A DNA stretch of 64,000 bases from Mycobacterium sp. (GTDB lineage Bacteria; Actinomycetota; Actinomycetes; Mycobacteriales; Mycobacteriaceae): positions 248,001 through 312,000 of the forward strand of contig NZ_JASBVP010000002.1 in the NCBI RefSeq assembly GCF_029961025.1, written 5' to 3'. The notes under the pieces are model-generated. The model worked only from the letters and a program-made list of their open reading frames with translations. It was not told the DNA's origin and did no database searches. Every line of letters begins with the position of its first letter. Positions within the stretch are counted from its first letter, which is position 1. This document shows positions 9,787 to 18,892 of the stretch, piece by piece. Both the position numbers and the translations under genes were made by a program.

Positions 9787-11751
9787 TCAGGAGGCCTTCG
9801 ACTTCCTGCTGGCACAAATCGCTTCGAACACGCCGGGGTCCAACAAGGTCGACGTGTCACCGAGCGGGCGGCCCTCGGCAACGTCACGCAACAACCGTCG
9901 CATGATCTTGCCACTGCGCGTCTTGGGCAGTTCGGGCACCACGTGAATCTCCCGGGGCTTGGCAATCGGTGAGATCTCCCGGGCCACCTCTGCCCGCAGT
10001 TCGTCCGCGATGTCTGCACCGCGGTGTTTGGCGTGCTCCTCCAGGATCACGAAGGCGATGATCGCCTGGCCGGTCTGCTCGTCGCTGGCTCCCACCACCG
10101 CCGCCTCGGCCACATGCGAATGGCCCACCAACGCCGACTCGACTTCTGCGGTGGAAATCCGGTGCCCGGACACGTTCATCACATCGTCGATACGACCCAG
10201 CACCCAGATGTTGCCGTCATCGTCATAGCGCGCCCCGTCACCCGCGAAATACCAGCCCTGCTCGGCGAATCGCGACCAGTACTGCTCCCGGTACCGCTCC
10301 GGATCCCCCCAAACGCCGCGCAGCATGGCCGGCCACGGCTCGTCCAGCACCAGATATCCCTGCGCGTGCTCGCCAAATTCGTGGCTGCGCTCCACCGTGT
10401 TGCCGTGATCGTCGACGACACGCGCGGAGATGCCGGGCAACGGCGCGATCGCCGAACCGGGCGTCAGGGTGCTGACTCCGGGCAGCGGGGCGATCATCGC
10501 GGCGCCGGTCTCGGTCTGCCACCAGGTGTCCACGATCGGAGTCCGGTTGCCGCCAAGCACATCTCGATACCAGCGCCACGCCTCGGGATTGATCGGCTCG
10601 CCGACGCTGCCGAGCAGCCGCAGGCTGGACAGGTCATGGGCATCGGGAACCTCGCGGCCCCACTTCATGAAGGTGCGAATCAACGTCGGAGCGGTGTAAT
10701 AAATGGTCACACCGTACTTTTCGATCACCTGGAAATGGCGGTGCTGGTCCGGGAAGGCCGGGGTGCCCTCATACACCACCTGGCTGGTGCCGTTGGCGAG
10801 CGGGGCGTAGACGATGTAGGTGTGCCCGGTGACCCAGCCGATGTCGGCGGTGCACCAATAGATGTCGGTCTCGGGTTTGATGTCGAACACGCAGTGGTGG
10901 GTGTACGCCGCCTGGGTCAGATACCCGCCCGAGGTGTGGATGATTCCCCTTGGCTTTCCGGTGGTCCCCGAGGTGTAGAGCAAAAACAGTGGCTGCTCGG
11001 AGTCGAACGCCGCGGGCGTGTGCACCGGTGACGCCGTTTCGACCGTGTCCTGCCACCACAGGTCACGCCCGGAAGTCCACGGGACGTCGAGACCGCAGCG
11101 CCGCACCACCAGGACATGCTCGACCGATTTCTGATCGGCCACCGCCTCGTCGACGGCCGCCTTGAGCGGCGCCGCGCTGCCGCGCCGGTACTGGCCGTCG
11201 GTGGTGATCACCAGCTTCGGCTGGGCGTCTTGGATGCGGGCCCGCAGCGCCGTCGCGGAGAACCCGGCAAACACCACGCTGTGCATGACCCCCAACCTCG
11301 CGCACGCCAGCATGGCCACGATCAACTCGGGCACCATCGGCATGTAGATCACCACGCGATCACCAGGGCCCAGGCCGAGTTCACCCAGCGTGTTGGCGGC
11401 CCTGCAAACCTCGGCCAGCAGCTCGGAATAGGTCAGGGTGCGGCGATCGCCGATCGGCTCACCCTCCCAGTGGATCGCCACCCGATCGCCGTTGCCGGCC
11501 TCCACATGACGGTCAACGCAGTTGTAGGCCACGTTGAGCTTGCCACCGACGAACCACCTGGCAAACGGCGCGTTCGACCAGTCCAGCACCTCCGTGAACG
11601 GGGTGTCCCAGGTGAGCCGACCGGCCTGCTTGGCCCAGAACGCCAAACGATCCCTCTCGGCCTCTCGGTAGAGTTCTTCGGTCGCGTTCGCGTTGGCGGC
11701 GAACTCTGCCGGTGGTGGATAGGAGGACGTCGCGGTATCAGCCTCGGCCAT
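9787..11751 (-). CDS. acs: Acetyl-CoA synthetase
   Basis: About 654 aa, AMP-forming acetate-CoA ligase. The P-loop-like motif YTSGTTGKPRGI, the WWQTETGAAM core, the YFAGDGARYDDDGNIWVLGR hinge region and the acetylatable C-terminal Lys motif LPKTRSGKIMRR are present. It makes acetyl-CoA from acetate at the expense of ATP. I chose the second Met (11751, MAEADTATSSYPPP) because it matches the start of M. tuberculosis Acs; the ORF opens at 11772. It lies downstream of and in the same direction as mftF-mftD, so it may use acetate made from ethanol. A degenerate 11-bp-phased motif is at 11773-11791. Confidence 0.95.
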   Translation of the reverse strand: MAEADTATSSYPPPAEFAANANATEELYREAERDRLAFWAKQAGRLTWDTPFTEVLDWSNAPFARWFVGGKLNVAYNCVDRHVEAGNGDRVAIHWEGEPIGDRRTLTYSELLAEVCRAANTLGELGLGPGDRVVIYMPMVPELIVAMLACARLGVMHSVVFAGFSATALRARIQDAQPKLVITTDGQYRRGSAAPLKAAVDEAVADQKSVEHVLVVRRCGLDVPWTSGRDLWWQDTVETASPVHTPAAFDSEQPLFLLYTSGTTGKPRGIIHTSGGYLTQAAYTHHCVFDIKPETDIYWCTADIGWVTGHTYIVYAPLANGTSQVVYEGTPAFPDQHRHFQVIEKYGVTIYYTAPTLIRTFMKWGREVPDAHDLSSLRLLGSVGEPINPEAWRWYRDVLGGNRTPIVDTWWQTETGAAMIAPLPGVSTLTPGSAIAPLPGISARVVDDHGNTVERSHEFGEHAQGYLVLDEPWPAMLRGVWGDPERYREQYWSRFAEQGWYFAGDGARYDDDGNIWVLGRIDDVMNVSGHRISTAEVESALVGHSHVAEAAVVGASDEQTGQAIIAFVILEEHAKHRGADIADELRAEVAREISPIAKPREIHVVPELPKTRSGKIMRRLLRDVAEGRPLGDTSTLLDPGVFEAICASRKSKAS

Positions 11752-11772
11752 GTCCGCAGGGTAACCATCCAA

Positions 11773-11791
11773 GGTTGCCGCAACGTTGGCC
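11773..11791 (-). promoter_or_regulatory. Degenerate phased heptamer site upstream of acs
   Basis: On the minus strand this reads GGCCAAC-GTTG-CGGCAACC, followed by TTGG. It has the same two-heptamer, 11-bp-period layout as the strong sites at 19926, 43157 and 48492, but with several mismatches. It lies immediately upstream of the chosen acs start, so it would fit only if the promoter is further upstream or the site represses. This is weak evidence. Confidence 0.3.
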
Positions 11792-11871
11792 GCAGAGCCC
11801 CGGCGCGGGTGGCACCGCCCGGCGGGTCGCGTTCGTCGCCAGGCCCATCGGGGCCGATCCGGCGGTGCTGC

Positions 11872-13038
11872 TCACAGGTTTCTGGCGAAACCCGGCAGCA
11901 CGACAACGTCTTGGCTGCTCAATTCGGTGACCGAGGAGCGGGCCAGGCCGCGCAGGGCCGAATCGATGCCGCCGCGAATGACGTCCAGGACGTTCTCCAC
12001 CCCACCCTGGCCGGCGGCGGCCAGCCCCCACAGGTAGGCACGCCCGATCATCACCGCGCGGGCGCCGAGCGCGATCGCCTTGACCACATCGCTGCCCCGC
12101 CGCACTCCCCCGTCGAGCAGCACCTCGATCTCGGTGCCGACCGCCTCGGCCACCGCCGGGAGCGCCCGCACCGAGGCCGGCGTGGTGTCGAGGTTGTTAC
12201 CACCGTGGTTGGACACCGAGATCGCGGTGGCTCCGGCGTCCACGGCACGCTTCGCGTCATCGACGCGCATCACACCCTTCAGCATCCACGGCCCGCCCCA
12301 CGTCTCACCGAACCAGCGGATGTCCTCCCAGGTGGGAGGCGGCGTTTGCATCCACTCCCCGTAGGCGCCGAAAAAGGTCGGCGGCGCCTGCCCGGGAACG
12401 GCCATGTTGGGGACGGTCAGGTCGGGCATGCTGCGGGCCCGGGCAAACGACGCCAGCCAGCGCGGGTGGGACAGGGCTTCCGGGGCGTAGCGCAGCAGGG
12501 CACGGAAATCCATCCGCTCGGGGATCACCGGGCTGCCCCAGTCCCGGCCGTGGGAGAAGGACCAATCCAGCGTCAGGATGAGCCCTGTGACGCCGGCCGC
12601 GCGCGCCCGGTCGATCCGTTGGGCGATGCGTTCCTTTCCCCCCGACCAGTAGATCTGTAGGAACGTCTTCGGGTTTGCCGCCACGATTTGTTCCACCGGC
12701 CTGCTCGCGAACGAGCTGAGGCCCATCGCGGTCCCCCGGGACGCGGCCGCGCGTGCCGCCGCCAATTCCCCGTCGGGGTGCACGGCTTGCACGCCGACGG
12801 GCGAGATGATCACCGGCAGCGCGATCTGCTGACCCATCACGGTTGTCGTCAAATCACGCTGCGCCGACTGGCCGGCCACATGCGGGGCGAACTGCACTTC
12901 ACGGAACGCGGCCACGTTGTCTTCCAGCGTGAATCCGGCTTCTGACCCGGCGATCAACGCCGCATAAACCGACTTCGGCAATCGGCGCCGGGCCAGCCGC
13001 TGAGCCTGCGCAACCGTCTCGAACCACCCACCGCTCAT
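11872..13038 (-). CDS. mftD: MftD, FMN-dependent pre-mycofactocin synthase
   Basis: A 388-aa alpha-hydroxyacid-oxidase-family flavoprotein close to M. tuberculosis Rv0694. MftD oxidises the cyclised C-terminal dipeptide (AHDP) to pre-mycofactocin. Seen are LPVIISPVGVQAVHP, the FMN-site SVSNHGGNNLDTTPA and LLDGGVRRGSDVVKAIALGA, and the phosphate loop AVMIGRAYLWGL. The ATG at 13038 (MSGGWFETVAQAQRLARRRLP) matches family starts. It follows mftF by 11 bases, so the two are one operon. The usual partners mftA, mftB, mftC and mftE are absent here. An ordinary L-lactate dehydrogenase is an alternative, but the mftF neighbour argues against it. Confidence 0.88.
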   Translation of the reverse strand: MSGGWFETVAQAQRLARRRLPKSVYAALIAGSEAGFTLEDNVAAFREVQFAPHVAGQSAQRDLTTTVMGQQIALPVIISPVGVQAVHPDGELAAARAAASRGTAMGLSSFASRPVEQIVAANPKTFLQIYWSGGKERIAQRIDRARAAGVTGLILTLDWSFSHGRDWGSPVIPERMDFRALLRYAPEALSHPRWLASFARARSMPDLTVPNMAVPGQAPPTFFGAYGEWMQTPPPTWEDIRWFGETWGGPWMLKGVMRVDDAKRAVDAGATAISVSNHGGNNLDTTPASVRALPAVAEAVGTEIEVLLDGGVRRGSDVVKAIALGARAVMIGRAYLWGLAAAGQGGVENVLDVIRGGIDSALRGLARSSVTELSSQDVVVLPGFARNL

Positions 13039-13049
13039 CACCGATGTCC

Positions 13050-14504
13050 TTATCGTCGAACTTTTCGTCGAGCCCTCAGCACTCCCCGCAGGGTGCACCA
13101 CTCCGGCCAGACCACGGCCGGCCGAACGGCAATGAGGGTACGCTGCCGCAGGCATCCGGCCCACACCCCGGCGCCGTAGCTGATGTTCGCCGCCAAGTGT
13201 CCGGCAAGAAATCGGACGGGATCCGGTGTGCATCCTCCGGAAAGCAGCGCCCGTAGGGGTGGCGCCAATACCAGTGCGGCGATCACCAGCCGCCGATACC
13301 GTCTCCCCGGGCGTGCCGGGCCGTGGCCTGCCAGCACCACCGGCAGCAGCACCGGCCCGGCGAATTGAGTGCAGTACCGCCCGAGGCCGAACCAGGTTTG
13401 TGCAATACCGTCGAAAGCCAGCCTGATGACCGTCGAACCCGGCAGCCCGCGGCGGCGCCATCGGCCGGTGACCGACACCACCGACAGCGTCGCGATCAGG
13501 GCCGCCAGCACCGGGCGGCGGGCCATCACACCCAGCAGCACCGCGGCCGGCCACGGGTGCACGACGAGTGGGGCAATCGCCGACGGGTGCCGACGCCCCA
13601 GTGGCGCCGCGGACGTACCGTAGCGGAAGCGCCGCGCCAGCAGGCCCGCCCAGTCCTCGGGTTCGGAATGCATGACCTGGACTTGGGGCTGGTAGCGAAT
13701 CAGTTTGCCCGCTTCGTGGATGCGCCAGATCAGATCCACGTCCTCGCCGTAGCGCAGGCGTTCGTCGAAGGCGCCGATCTCCTGGAGCACCGCGCGGCGC
13801 ACCAGCAGCGCGGCCGTGGGAACGTACGGCACCGCCGTCCCGGGCATGACGCGACACTCCCGGTCACCCATGTCCAGCGCGCCGAGGCGCGCCGCGAACC
13901 GCCCGGCCGACGTGCGAGACGGCACCGCCACGATCCGGGGCGCCACCGCGGCGACCAGGGGATCGGCCAAATGGGCGGCCAAAAGCCGGATCCAATCGTC
14001 TGCGCAAACGCAGTCGCTGTCCAAAAAGGCGACCGCATCGGTTCGGACCGCCGCGATCCCGGTGTTTCGCGCCGCCGCCGGGCCACCGCAGCTCTCCCGC
14101 CGAATCACCGTCGCGCCGAACTCTTTCGCCGTGGCCGAGATCTCGGCCGGGTCGGCCGACCCGTCATCGACGACGATCGTCGGATAGTGCGACGGCACCG
14201 AGGCAAGGCAGCGGCGCAACATGGCGGCGCGATCACGCACCGGGATGACGACCGTCACCGCGGGCGCCACGGGGAGCTCCGGCGGGCGGGGATGGGCCGC
14301 GCTGACGTCGGTCAGCCGTCGCCCGAGTACCCGGGCGCCCGCCGAGTGCGCCGGGCCTCGGGTCAACTCGGCCCAGGCCTCCCGCCCCGCGCGGGTGAGC
14401 CGCAGCACCCGCGGCGGCGATCCCCCCAGGAACGTCTGGGCGTCGAGCAGTGTGGTCCTCGCATCCAGGACAACCGAAAAGCCTTCAGGCAGTGGGTGTC
14501 TCAC
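13050..14504 (-). CDS. mftF: MftF, mycofactocin glycosyltransferase
   Basis: A 484-aa family-2 glycosyltransferase that adds beta-1,4-glucose units to mycofactocin. An N-terminal wHTH-like segment (SVVLDARTTLLDAQTFLGGSPPRVLRL) is followed by the GT2 core with TIVVDDGSADP, the metal-binding FLDSDCVCADDW and the YGEDVDLIWRI acceptor motif. Hydrophobic C-terminal helices follow (PVLAALIATLSVVSV, LVIAALVLAPPL). The start at 14504 (MRHPLPEGFSVVLDARTTLL) matches Rv0696. It is first in an operon with mftD and divergent from the mdo methanol dehydrogenase. Glycosylated mycofactocin is the redox cofactor of that enzyme class, so the pairing is functionally logical. Confidence 0.88.
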   Translation of the reverse strand: MRHPLPEGFSVVLDARTTLLDAQTFLGGSPPRVLRLTRAGREAWAELTRGPAHSAGARVLGRRLTDVSAAHPRPPELPVAPAVTVVIPVRDRAAMLRRCLASVPSHYPTIVVDDGSADPAEISATAKEFGATVIRRESCGGPAAARNTGIAAVRTDAVAFLDSDCVCADDWIRLLAAHLADPLVAAVAPRIVAVPSRTSAGRFAARLGALDMGDRECRVMPGTAVPYVPTAALLVRRAVLQEIGAFDERLRYGEDVDLIWRIHEAGKLIRYQPQVQVMHSEPEDWAGLLARRFRYGTSAAPLGRRHPSAIAPLVVHPWPAAVLLGVMARRPVLAALIATLSVVSVTGRWRRRGLPGSTVIRLAFDGIAQTWFGLGRYCTQFAGPVLLPVVLAGHGPARPGRRYRRLVIAALVLAPPLRALLSGGCTPDPVRFLAGHLAANISYGAGVWAGCLRQRTLIAVRPAVVWPEWCTLRGVLRARRKVRR

Positions 14505-14559
14505 TGCAGCAATCCCCCATCGACGGGAAAGACGTCACAGCCGGCGCCGGCGCCACGTT

Positions 14560-14586
14560 ATCGACCTATCACGATCGACCTATCAC
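14560..14586. repeat. 13-bp direct repeat, period 14, in the mftF-mdo intergenic region
   Basis: Two perfect copies of ATCGACCTATCAC (14560-14572 and 14574-14586) separated by one base. They lie 56-82 bases upstream of mftF and about 235 upstream of mdo, within the 315-base divergent region. Tandem direct repeats of this size are typical of activator sites. The bound factor is unknown. Confidence 0.6.
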
Positions 14587-14676
14587 GGGAGTCTAGAGTC
14601 TGCGTTGGCGCATCCGTTCGGTCACCGGCCCCGGCTTGCCCGCGGGATCGTTGCCGAAGGTCTTTCCCGGCGCCGG

Positions 14677-14695
14677 GGTTGGCTATAAGTTAGAA
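14677..14695 (-). promoter_or_regulatory. Degenerate phased heptamer site between mftF and mdo
   Basis: Minus strand reads TTCTAAC-TTAT-AGCCAACC. The second heptamer matches the motif; the first is poor. It is oriented toward mftF (173 bases away) and lies 125 bases upstream of mdo. It is listed as a weak member of the motif set. Confidence 0.25.
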
Positions 14696-14819
14696 CGCGC
14701 CCAGCGAGGCGCGTTGGCGTCAGTGTTGCGCAGCCGGCACGGATATGTCGGGACGCTCGACGACTTCGGCACGACGCGCGTCGCGACATTGGTGTCGCAC
14801 AGAAAGGTCCGATGAGACA

Positions 14820-16112
14820 ATGCAGGTCGAGGAACTCCTCAAGCCGTTTCCGATCAAGGAATTCCACCCGTTTCCCCGGGCGCTTCTCGGGCCCGGTGCG
14901 CATGAATTGATCGGCCCCGAGGCGCTCAAGCTCGGTTTCAAGAAGACGCTGGTGATGACGACCGGATTGCGCGGTTCGGACACCGTGCACAAGATCGTGG
15001 AATCGTGCAAGTGGCACGGCCTGGAGGTCGTGGTCTATGACAAAGTGGAATCGAACCCCAAAGACTACAACGTCATGGAAGCGGTCGAGCTGTATCAGAA
15101 AAATTCCTGTGACAGCTTCATTTCGATCGGCGGAGGCTCGTCGCACGACGCCTGTAAGGGTGCCCGGATATCCGTGGCGCACGACGGTCGCAATATTAAC
15201 GAATTCGAGGGGTTCAACAAATCCGAAAATCCCAAGAACCCGCCGCATATCGCGGTGTCCACGACCGCGGGAACAGGATCGGAAACCTCGTGGGCGTACG
15301 TGATCACCGACACCACCACGAATCCCGACAAACCGCACAAATACGTCGCGTTCGACGACGCCTGCGTGACCACGCTGGCAATCGATGACCCGGTGCTCTA
15401 TTACGATTGCCCGATTGCCTTCACCGCGCAGTGCGGTTTCGACGTGTTGGCCCACGCCTCGGAGCCCTACGTCTCCCGGCTGAATTTCGCGCCGTCGCTG
15501 GGCAGCGCCCTTTACGCGATCAAGCTCACGGCCGAGAACCTGCGGGAGGCGACCTGGAACGGCCAGGACCTGCCCGGCCGCCAAGGCATGATGTACGCCC
15601 AATACATCGCGGCCCAGGCCTTCAACTCCGGCGGTCTGGGCATCATCCACTCGATCTCGCATGCCGTCAGCGCCTACTACGACACCCATCACGGGCTCAA
15701 CAACGCGATCGCGCTGCCCCGGGTCTGGGCCTTCAACATGCCGGTCATGTACAAGCGCTTCGCCGAGATCGCCGAGGCGATGGGGGTTGACACCTCGGGC
15801 CTGACCGACGTGCAGGCCGCCGATCAGGCGCTGGCCGCCGCGGTGCGGCTGCTGCGCGACGTCGGCATTCCCGAGAAGTTCACCGACGTCAAGCAGGACA
15901 GCTACATCAAGAATCGCCTGGGGCAGGGGCCGACGAAGTTCTACGAACAACGCAAGGTCATCAAGGGCGACCAGGAGGACATCGACAACATCACCAACCA
16001 CGTGCTGGGAGACGCGTGCACACCGGGGAACCCCAAGGAGTGTACTTTCGAGACGGTACGACCCGTGGTCGAGCACTGCCTCAACGGCGACCTCGACGAC
16101 CTGCTGAGCTGA
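14820..16112 (+). CDS. mdo: NDMA-dependent methanol dehydrogenase (iron-type ADH family)
   Basis: A 430-aa group III alcohol dehydrogenase like Mno/Mdo of Mycobacterium and Amycolatopsis, which oxidises methanol and other primary alcohols with a tightly bound nicotinamide and uses mycofactocin as electron acceptor. Visible are the GGGSSHDACKG nucleotide site, STTAGTGSETS, and the metal-site histidines in VLAHASEPYVS and IIHSISHAVSAYYDTHHG. I start at MQVEELLKPF (14820), with AAAGG 12 bases upstream; the ORF track opens too early. A strong hairpin follows the stop, before the accessory ATPase gene. Divergent mftF-mftD and downstream mftM support mycofactocin dependence. Confidence 0.93.
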   Translation: MQVEELLKPFPIKEFHPFPRALLGPGAHELIGPEALKLGFKKTLVMTTGLRGSDTVHKIVESCKWHGLEVVVYDKVESNPKDYNVMEAVELYQKNSCDSFISIGGGSSHDACKGARISVAHDGRNINEFEGFNKSENPKNPPHIAVSTTAGTGSETSWAYVITDTTTNPDKPHKYVAFDDACVTTLAIDDPVLYYDCPIAFTAQCGFDVLAHASEPYVSRLNFAPSLGSALYAIKLTAENLREATWNGQDLPGRQGMMYAQYIAAQAFNSGGLGIIHSISHAVSAYYDTHHGLNNAIALPRVWAFNMPVMYKRFAEIAEAMGVDTSGLTDVQAADQALAAAVRLLRDVGIPEKFTDVKQDSYIKNRLGQGPTKFYEQRKVIKGDQEDIDNITNHVLGDACTPGNPKECTFETVRPVVEHCLNGDLDDLLS

Positions 16113-16124
16113 GGGTCGCCGACT

Positions 16125-16156
16125 CGGGGGTGCCGATCTCCTGGTCGGCACCCCCG
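16125..16156 (+). terminator. 12-bp perfect hairpin after mdo
   Basis: CGGGGGTGCCGA and TCGGCACCCCCG form a perfect 12-bp stem around an 8-base loop, 13 bases after the mdo stop. There is no U tract, as is common in mycobacteria. It probably ends or attenuates transcription so that mdo is made in excess over moxR, or it stabilises the mdo mRNA 3' end. Confidence 0.7.
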
Positions 16157-16201
16157 GGCCATTCCGGAGGGTCGCGGCCACGACTAGTGAAAGGACTTTG
16201 G

Positions 16202-17365
16202 GTGGACACCCTGGCGGCAGCCCCGTTCGACTCCGTCGACGATGTCATCGACGCCTTGGCCGAGCACGGCTATATCGCCGACCGCGCGCTGGCCACCACC
16301 GTGTTCCTGGTCACCCGCATGGACAAGCCCGTGCTGCTGGAGGGACCGGCCGGGGTCGGCAAGACCGAGTTGGCGAAGGTGCTGGCGCTGGCGACGGGGC
16401 GACGCCTGCTTCGGCTGCAGTGCTATGAGGGTCAAGACGAAACGAAGGCGCTCTACGAGTGGGACTACGGCAAACAGCTGCTGTACACCCAAATTCTGCG
16501 GGAAAAAATCGGTCAGGTCATTGCCGATGCCGCGGATTTGAGAGAAGCGGTCGAGCGGATCGGCGCGCAGGAAAGCGTTTTTTTCTCCGAACGGTTCCTC
16601 GCCCCTCGCCCCCTCTTGGAGGCGATTCGCTCCGAACAGCCGGTCGTGCTGCTGATCGACGAGATCGACCGGGCTGACGAAGCCCTGGAAGCGGTGCTGC
16701 TCGAGATGCTCGGCGAATACCAGGTCTCGGTGCCGGAAATCGGAACCTTCTCCGCAAAACAACCGCCGTATGTGGTGCTGACCTCCAACAACACCAGGGA
16801 TCTCGCCGCCGCGCTCAAACGGCGGTGCCTGCATATGTTTCTCGACTATCCATCCGCCGAGCGCGAGCTGCAGATCGTCAAAAGCAAGAAAACCGGGCTG
16901 CCGGACGCCCTGGCGGCGCAACTCGTCGACATCGTGCGCGGCCTGCGCGAACTGGACCTGCGCAAGGCGCCCAGCATTTCCGAGACCATCGACTGGGCCC
17001 GCACGCTGGCGGTGCTGGGCGCCGAGGAGATCACCGCCTCGACGCTGGCCGCGACGATATCGGTGGTGGCCAAGTACGAAAAGGACGTCCACAAGGCGTT
17101 GCAGGTGCTGCCGCGGCTGGTGGACCCCAACGCGACAATCCCCGACTCGCTCGCGGCGCACCACCACCACGACCACGTCCATCACAAGCACCCCCACGTG
17201 CACGACGACGCGGCTGAGGGGCGGGCAACCCAGGCCGCTAGCGAGCGGCCCGACACCGCCGGCCCCCCGCGCGTGCCGGCGGCAGCGTCACCGCGTCGCG
17301 GATCCAACGGGAACGTCAGTCCGGGCCAGGCGAACCTTTCATTCGCTCGCCGCCGGAAGTTCTAG
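16202..17365 (+). CDS. MoxR-family AAA+ ATPase with His-rich tail
   Basis: A 387-aa AAA+ chaperone, probably maturing the methanol dehydrogenase together with the downstream vWA protein. Walker A is GPAGVGKTEL near residue 45, Walker B is LLIDEIDRAD, sensor 1 is LTSNNTRDLAAALKRRC. A tail at about residues 318-336 reads AAHHHHDHVHHKHPHVHDD, with ten His in fifteen residues, then a Pro/Ser/Arg-rich end. The GTG at 16202 has AAAGGA 7 bases upstream; the ATG at 16016 lies inside mdo. The His tail suggests metal binding and is not a general MoxR feature. Confidence 0.88.
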   Translation: MDTLAAAPFDSVDDVIDALAEHGYIADRALATTVFLVTRMDKPVLLEGPAGVGKTELAKVLALATGRRLLRLQCYEGQDETKALYEWDYGKQLLYTQILREKIGQVIADAADLREAVERIGAQESVFFSERFLAPRPLLEAIRSEQPVVLLIDEIDRADEALEAVLLEMLGEYQVSVPEIGTFSAKQPPYVVLTSNNTRDLAAALKRRCLHMFLDYPSAERELQIVKSKKTGLPDALAAQLVDIVRGLRELDLRKAPSISETIDWARTLAVLGAEEITASTLAATISVVAKYEKDVHKALQVLPRLVDPNATIPDSLAAHHHHDHVHHKHPHVHDDAAEGRATQAASERPDTAGPPRVPAAASPRRGSNGNVSPGQANLSFARRRKF

Positions 17366-17372
17366 GCCGGCC

Positions 17373-18881
17373 ATGGAAGCCGCGATCCACCGGTTTGTCC
17401 GGCTGCTTCGGCTCTCCGGGCTGCGTATCTCGGTGTCGGAGGCGCTGGACGCGATGCGCTGTGCGGGCCAGCCGGGGATGCTGGCCGACCGGGAGGCGCT
17501 GCGCTGCGCGTTGCGCCTGGCGCTGGTGAAGGATCGCCGCGACCTGCCGACATTCGAATCGGTCTTCGAGGCGTTTTTCGCGCTGATTCGCGTCGGCGCC
17601 CCCGACGAGCACACCCATGGTCACAGCCATGACGACCTCACGGATACCGGCCAGCTGGAGTCGTTCACGATGTCGGATCGGCCCAGCGATCTCCCCCTGC
17701 AAACCCATCAGCATGGGCCGCCCGTCGATATCCGGGAATTTTTCGACCCCGATGACCTGGCGCAGCGATACAACCTGCACCAGGAAGCCAACACCATCGA
17801 CCTGGCGGCGCTCACCGAGGAGGTGGTGTTCGCCAAGGGCAACGACCCGACGACGGCGGAGCTGCCGCGGGTCCAGTTGGAGACCAACCGGCTGCACGGC
17901 GCGGGCGCTCCCGGAAAGCTGTCCCGGGCATCCGGCACGAAGGTCGACGCCGATCTCAGCGTCGCCCAGCAGGAGATGCTGCTGTCCTGGCTGAATGCGA
18001 TCGACGACGAGACCGACGGCGCGGATGAGACCGCGCAGCGGCGGCTGGCCGGCGCCCTGGCGAATCTGCCGGAGGCGATCAAACGCTACCTGGAGGCCTT
18101 GCTGGCCCTGGAGCAGCGCATCGTCGAGTCCGCGCAGCGTCATCAGACGACCGCGGCGACGATCGGCGAGGCCGAGCGCGCCGAACTCGAGGAGTCGCTG
18201 CGGCGCCTGACCCGGACCTTTCACGGCGCGCTGACCAGCCGGGTGTCGGTCGGCCGGGGGCGGATCGATCCCTGCCGCACCATGCGCCGCAACATGCGCT
18301 ACGACGGAATCCCGTTTACCCCGGTAACCGTCCGGCACGCCGAAGACAAGCCCCGGCTGGTCGTGCTGGCGGACGTGAGCTTGTCGGTGCGGGCAACCGC
18401 CCGGTTCACGCTGCACCTCGTGCACGGACTCCAGCACCTGTTCTCCCAGGTCCGGTCGTTCGCCTTCGTTGCCGAGATCGTCGAGACCACGGATCTGTTC
18501 ACCGACCGCGCCGCCGACGAGGCGCTGGCCGCGGTGTTCGGCGGTGAGCTGCTCGACGTGGACGCCAACTCGAACTACGGGCTGGCGTTCGGCCGGTTTC
18601 TGGCTGAGCACCGCTCGGCCGTCACCCGCCGCACCACCGTCCTGGTGCTCGGGGACGGCCGCGGCAACGGCAACGACCCGAACCTGGCCGCCTTTGAGGC
18701 GATCGCGCGGGCCGCGAGGGAAGTCATCTGGCTCACCCCCGAGCCGCGGCATTCGTGGCGGCTCGGCGGCTGTGACCTGCCGGTCTACGCGCAGCACTGC
18801 AGCCGAGTGGAGGTGGTGCGCGACCTGTCCGGGCTGGAGCGCGCGGCGGCCGCCATCGCCGACCGCACCGCGGCGGCATAA
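17373..18881 (+). CDS. vWA-domain (CoxE-like) protein, MoxR partner
   Basis: A 502-aa protein of the VWA containing CoxE-like family. The N-terminal helical part has a His segment, EHTHGHSHDD (residues 79-88). The C-terminal vWA domain has the MIDAS motif DVSLS (in LVVLADVSLSVRATARF) and the later acidic residue region VLGDGRGNGND. Such proteins act with MoxR ATPases as metal-dependent maturation factors. It starts 7 bases after the moxR stop, so it is co-transcribed. Both partners carry His-rich segments, which is unusual and points to metal delivery. Confidence 0.85.
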   Translation: MEAAIHRFVRLLRLSGLRISVSEALDAMRCAGQPGMLADREALRCALRLALVKDRRDLPTFESVFEAFFALIRVGAPDEHTHGHSHDDLTDTGQLESFTMSDRPSDLPLQTHQHGPPVDIREFFDPDDLAQRYNLHQEANTIDLAALTEEVVFAKGNDPTTAELPRVQLETNRLHGAGAPGKLSRASGTKVDADLSVAQQEMLLSWLNAIDDETDGADETAQRRLAGALANLPEAIKRYLEALLALEQRIVESAQRHQTTAATIGEAERAELEESLRRLTRTFHGALTSRVSVGRGRIDPCRTMRRNMRYDGIPFTPVTVRHAEDKPRLVVLADVSLSVRATARFTLHLVHGLQHLFSQVRSFAFVAEIVETTDLFTDRAADEALAAVFGGELLDVDANSNYGLAFGRFLAEHRSAVTRRTTVLVLGDGRGNGNDPNLAAFEAIARAAREVIWLTPEPRHSWRLGGCDLPVYAQHCSRVEVVRDLSGLERAAAAIADRTAAA

Positions 18882-18892
18882 TCGGACCCGCA

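Noticed and set aside
14505-14819. Hidden mftA precursor peptide gene
   Set aside because: I looked for a short frame ending with the typical VCGVY/MCGVY-type core and found none in the divergent region.
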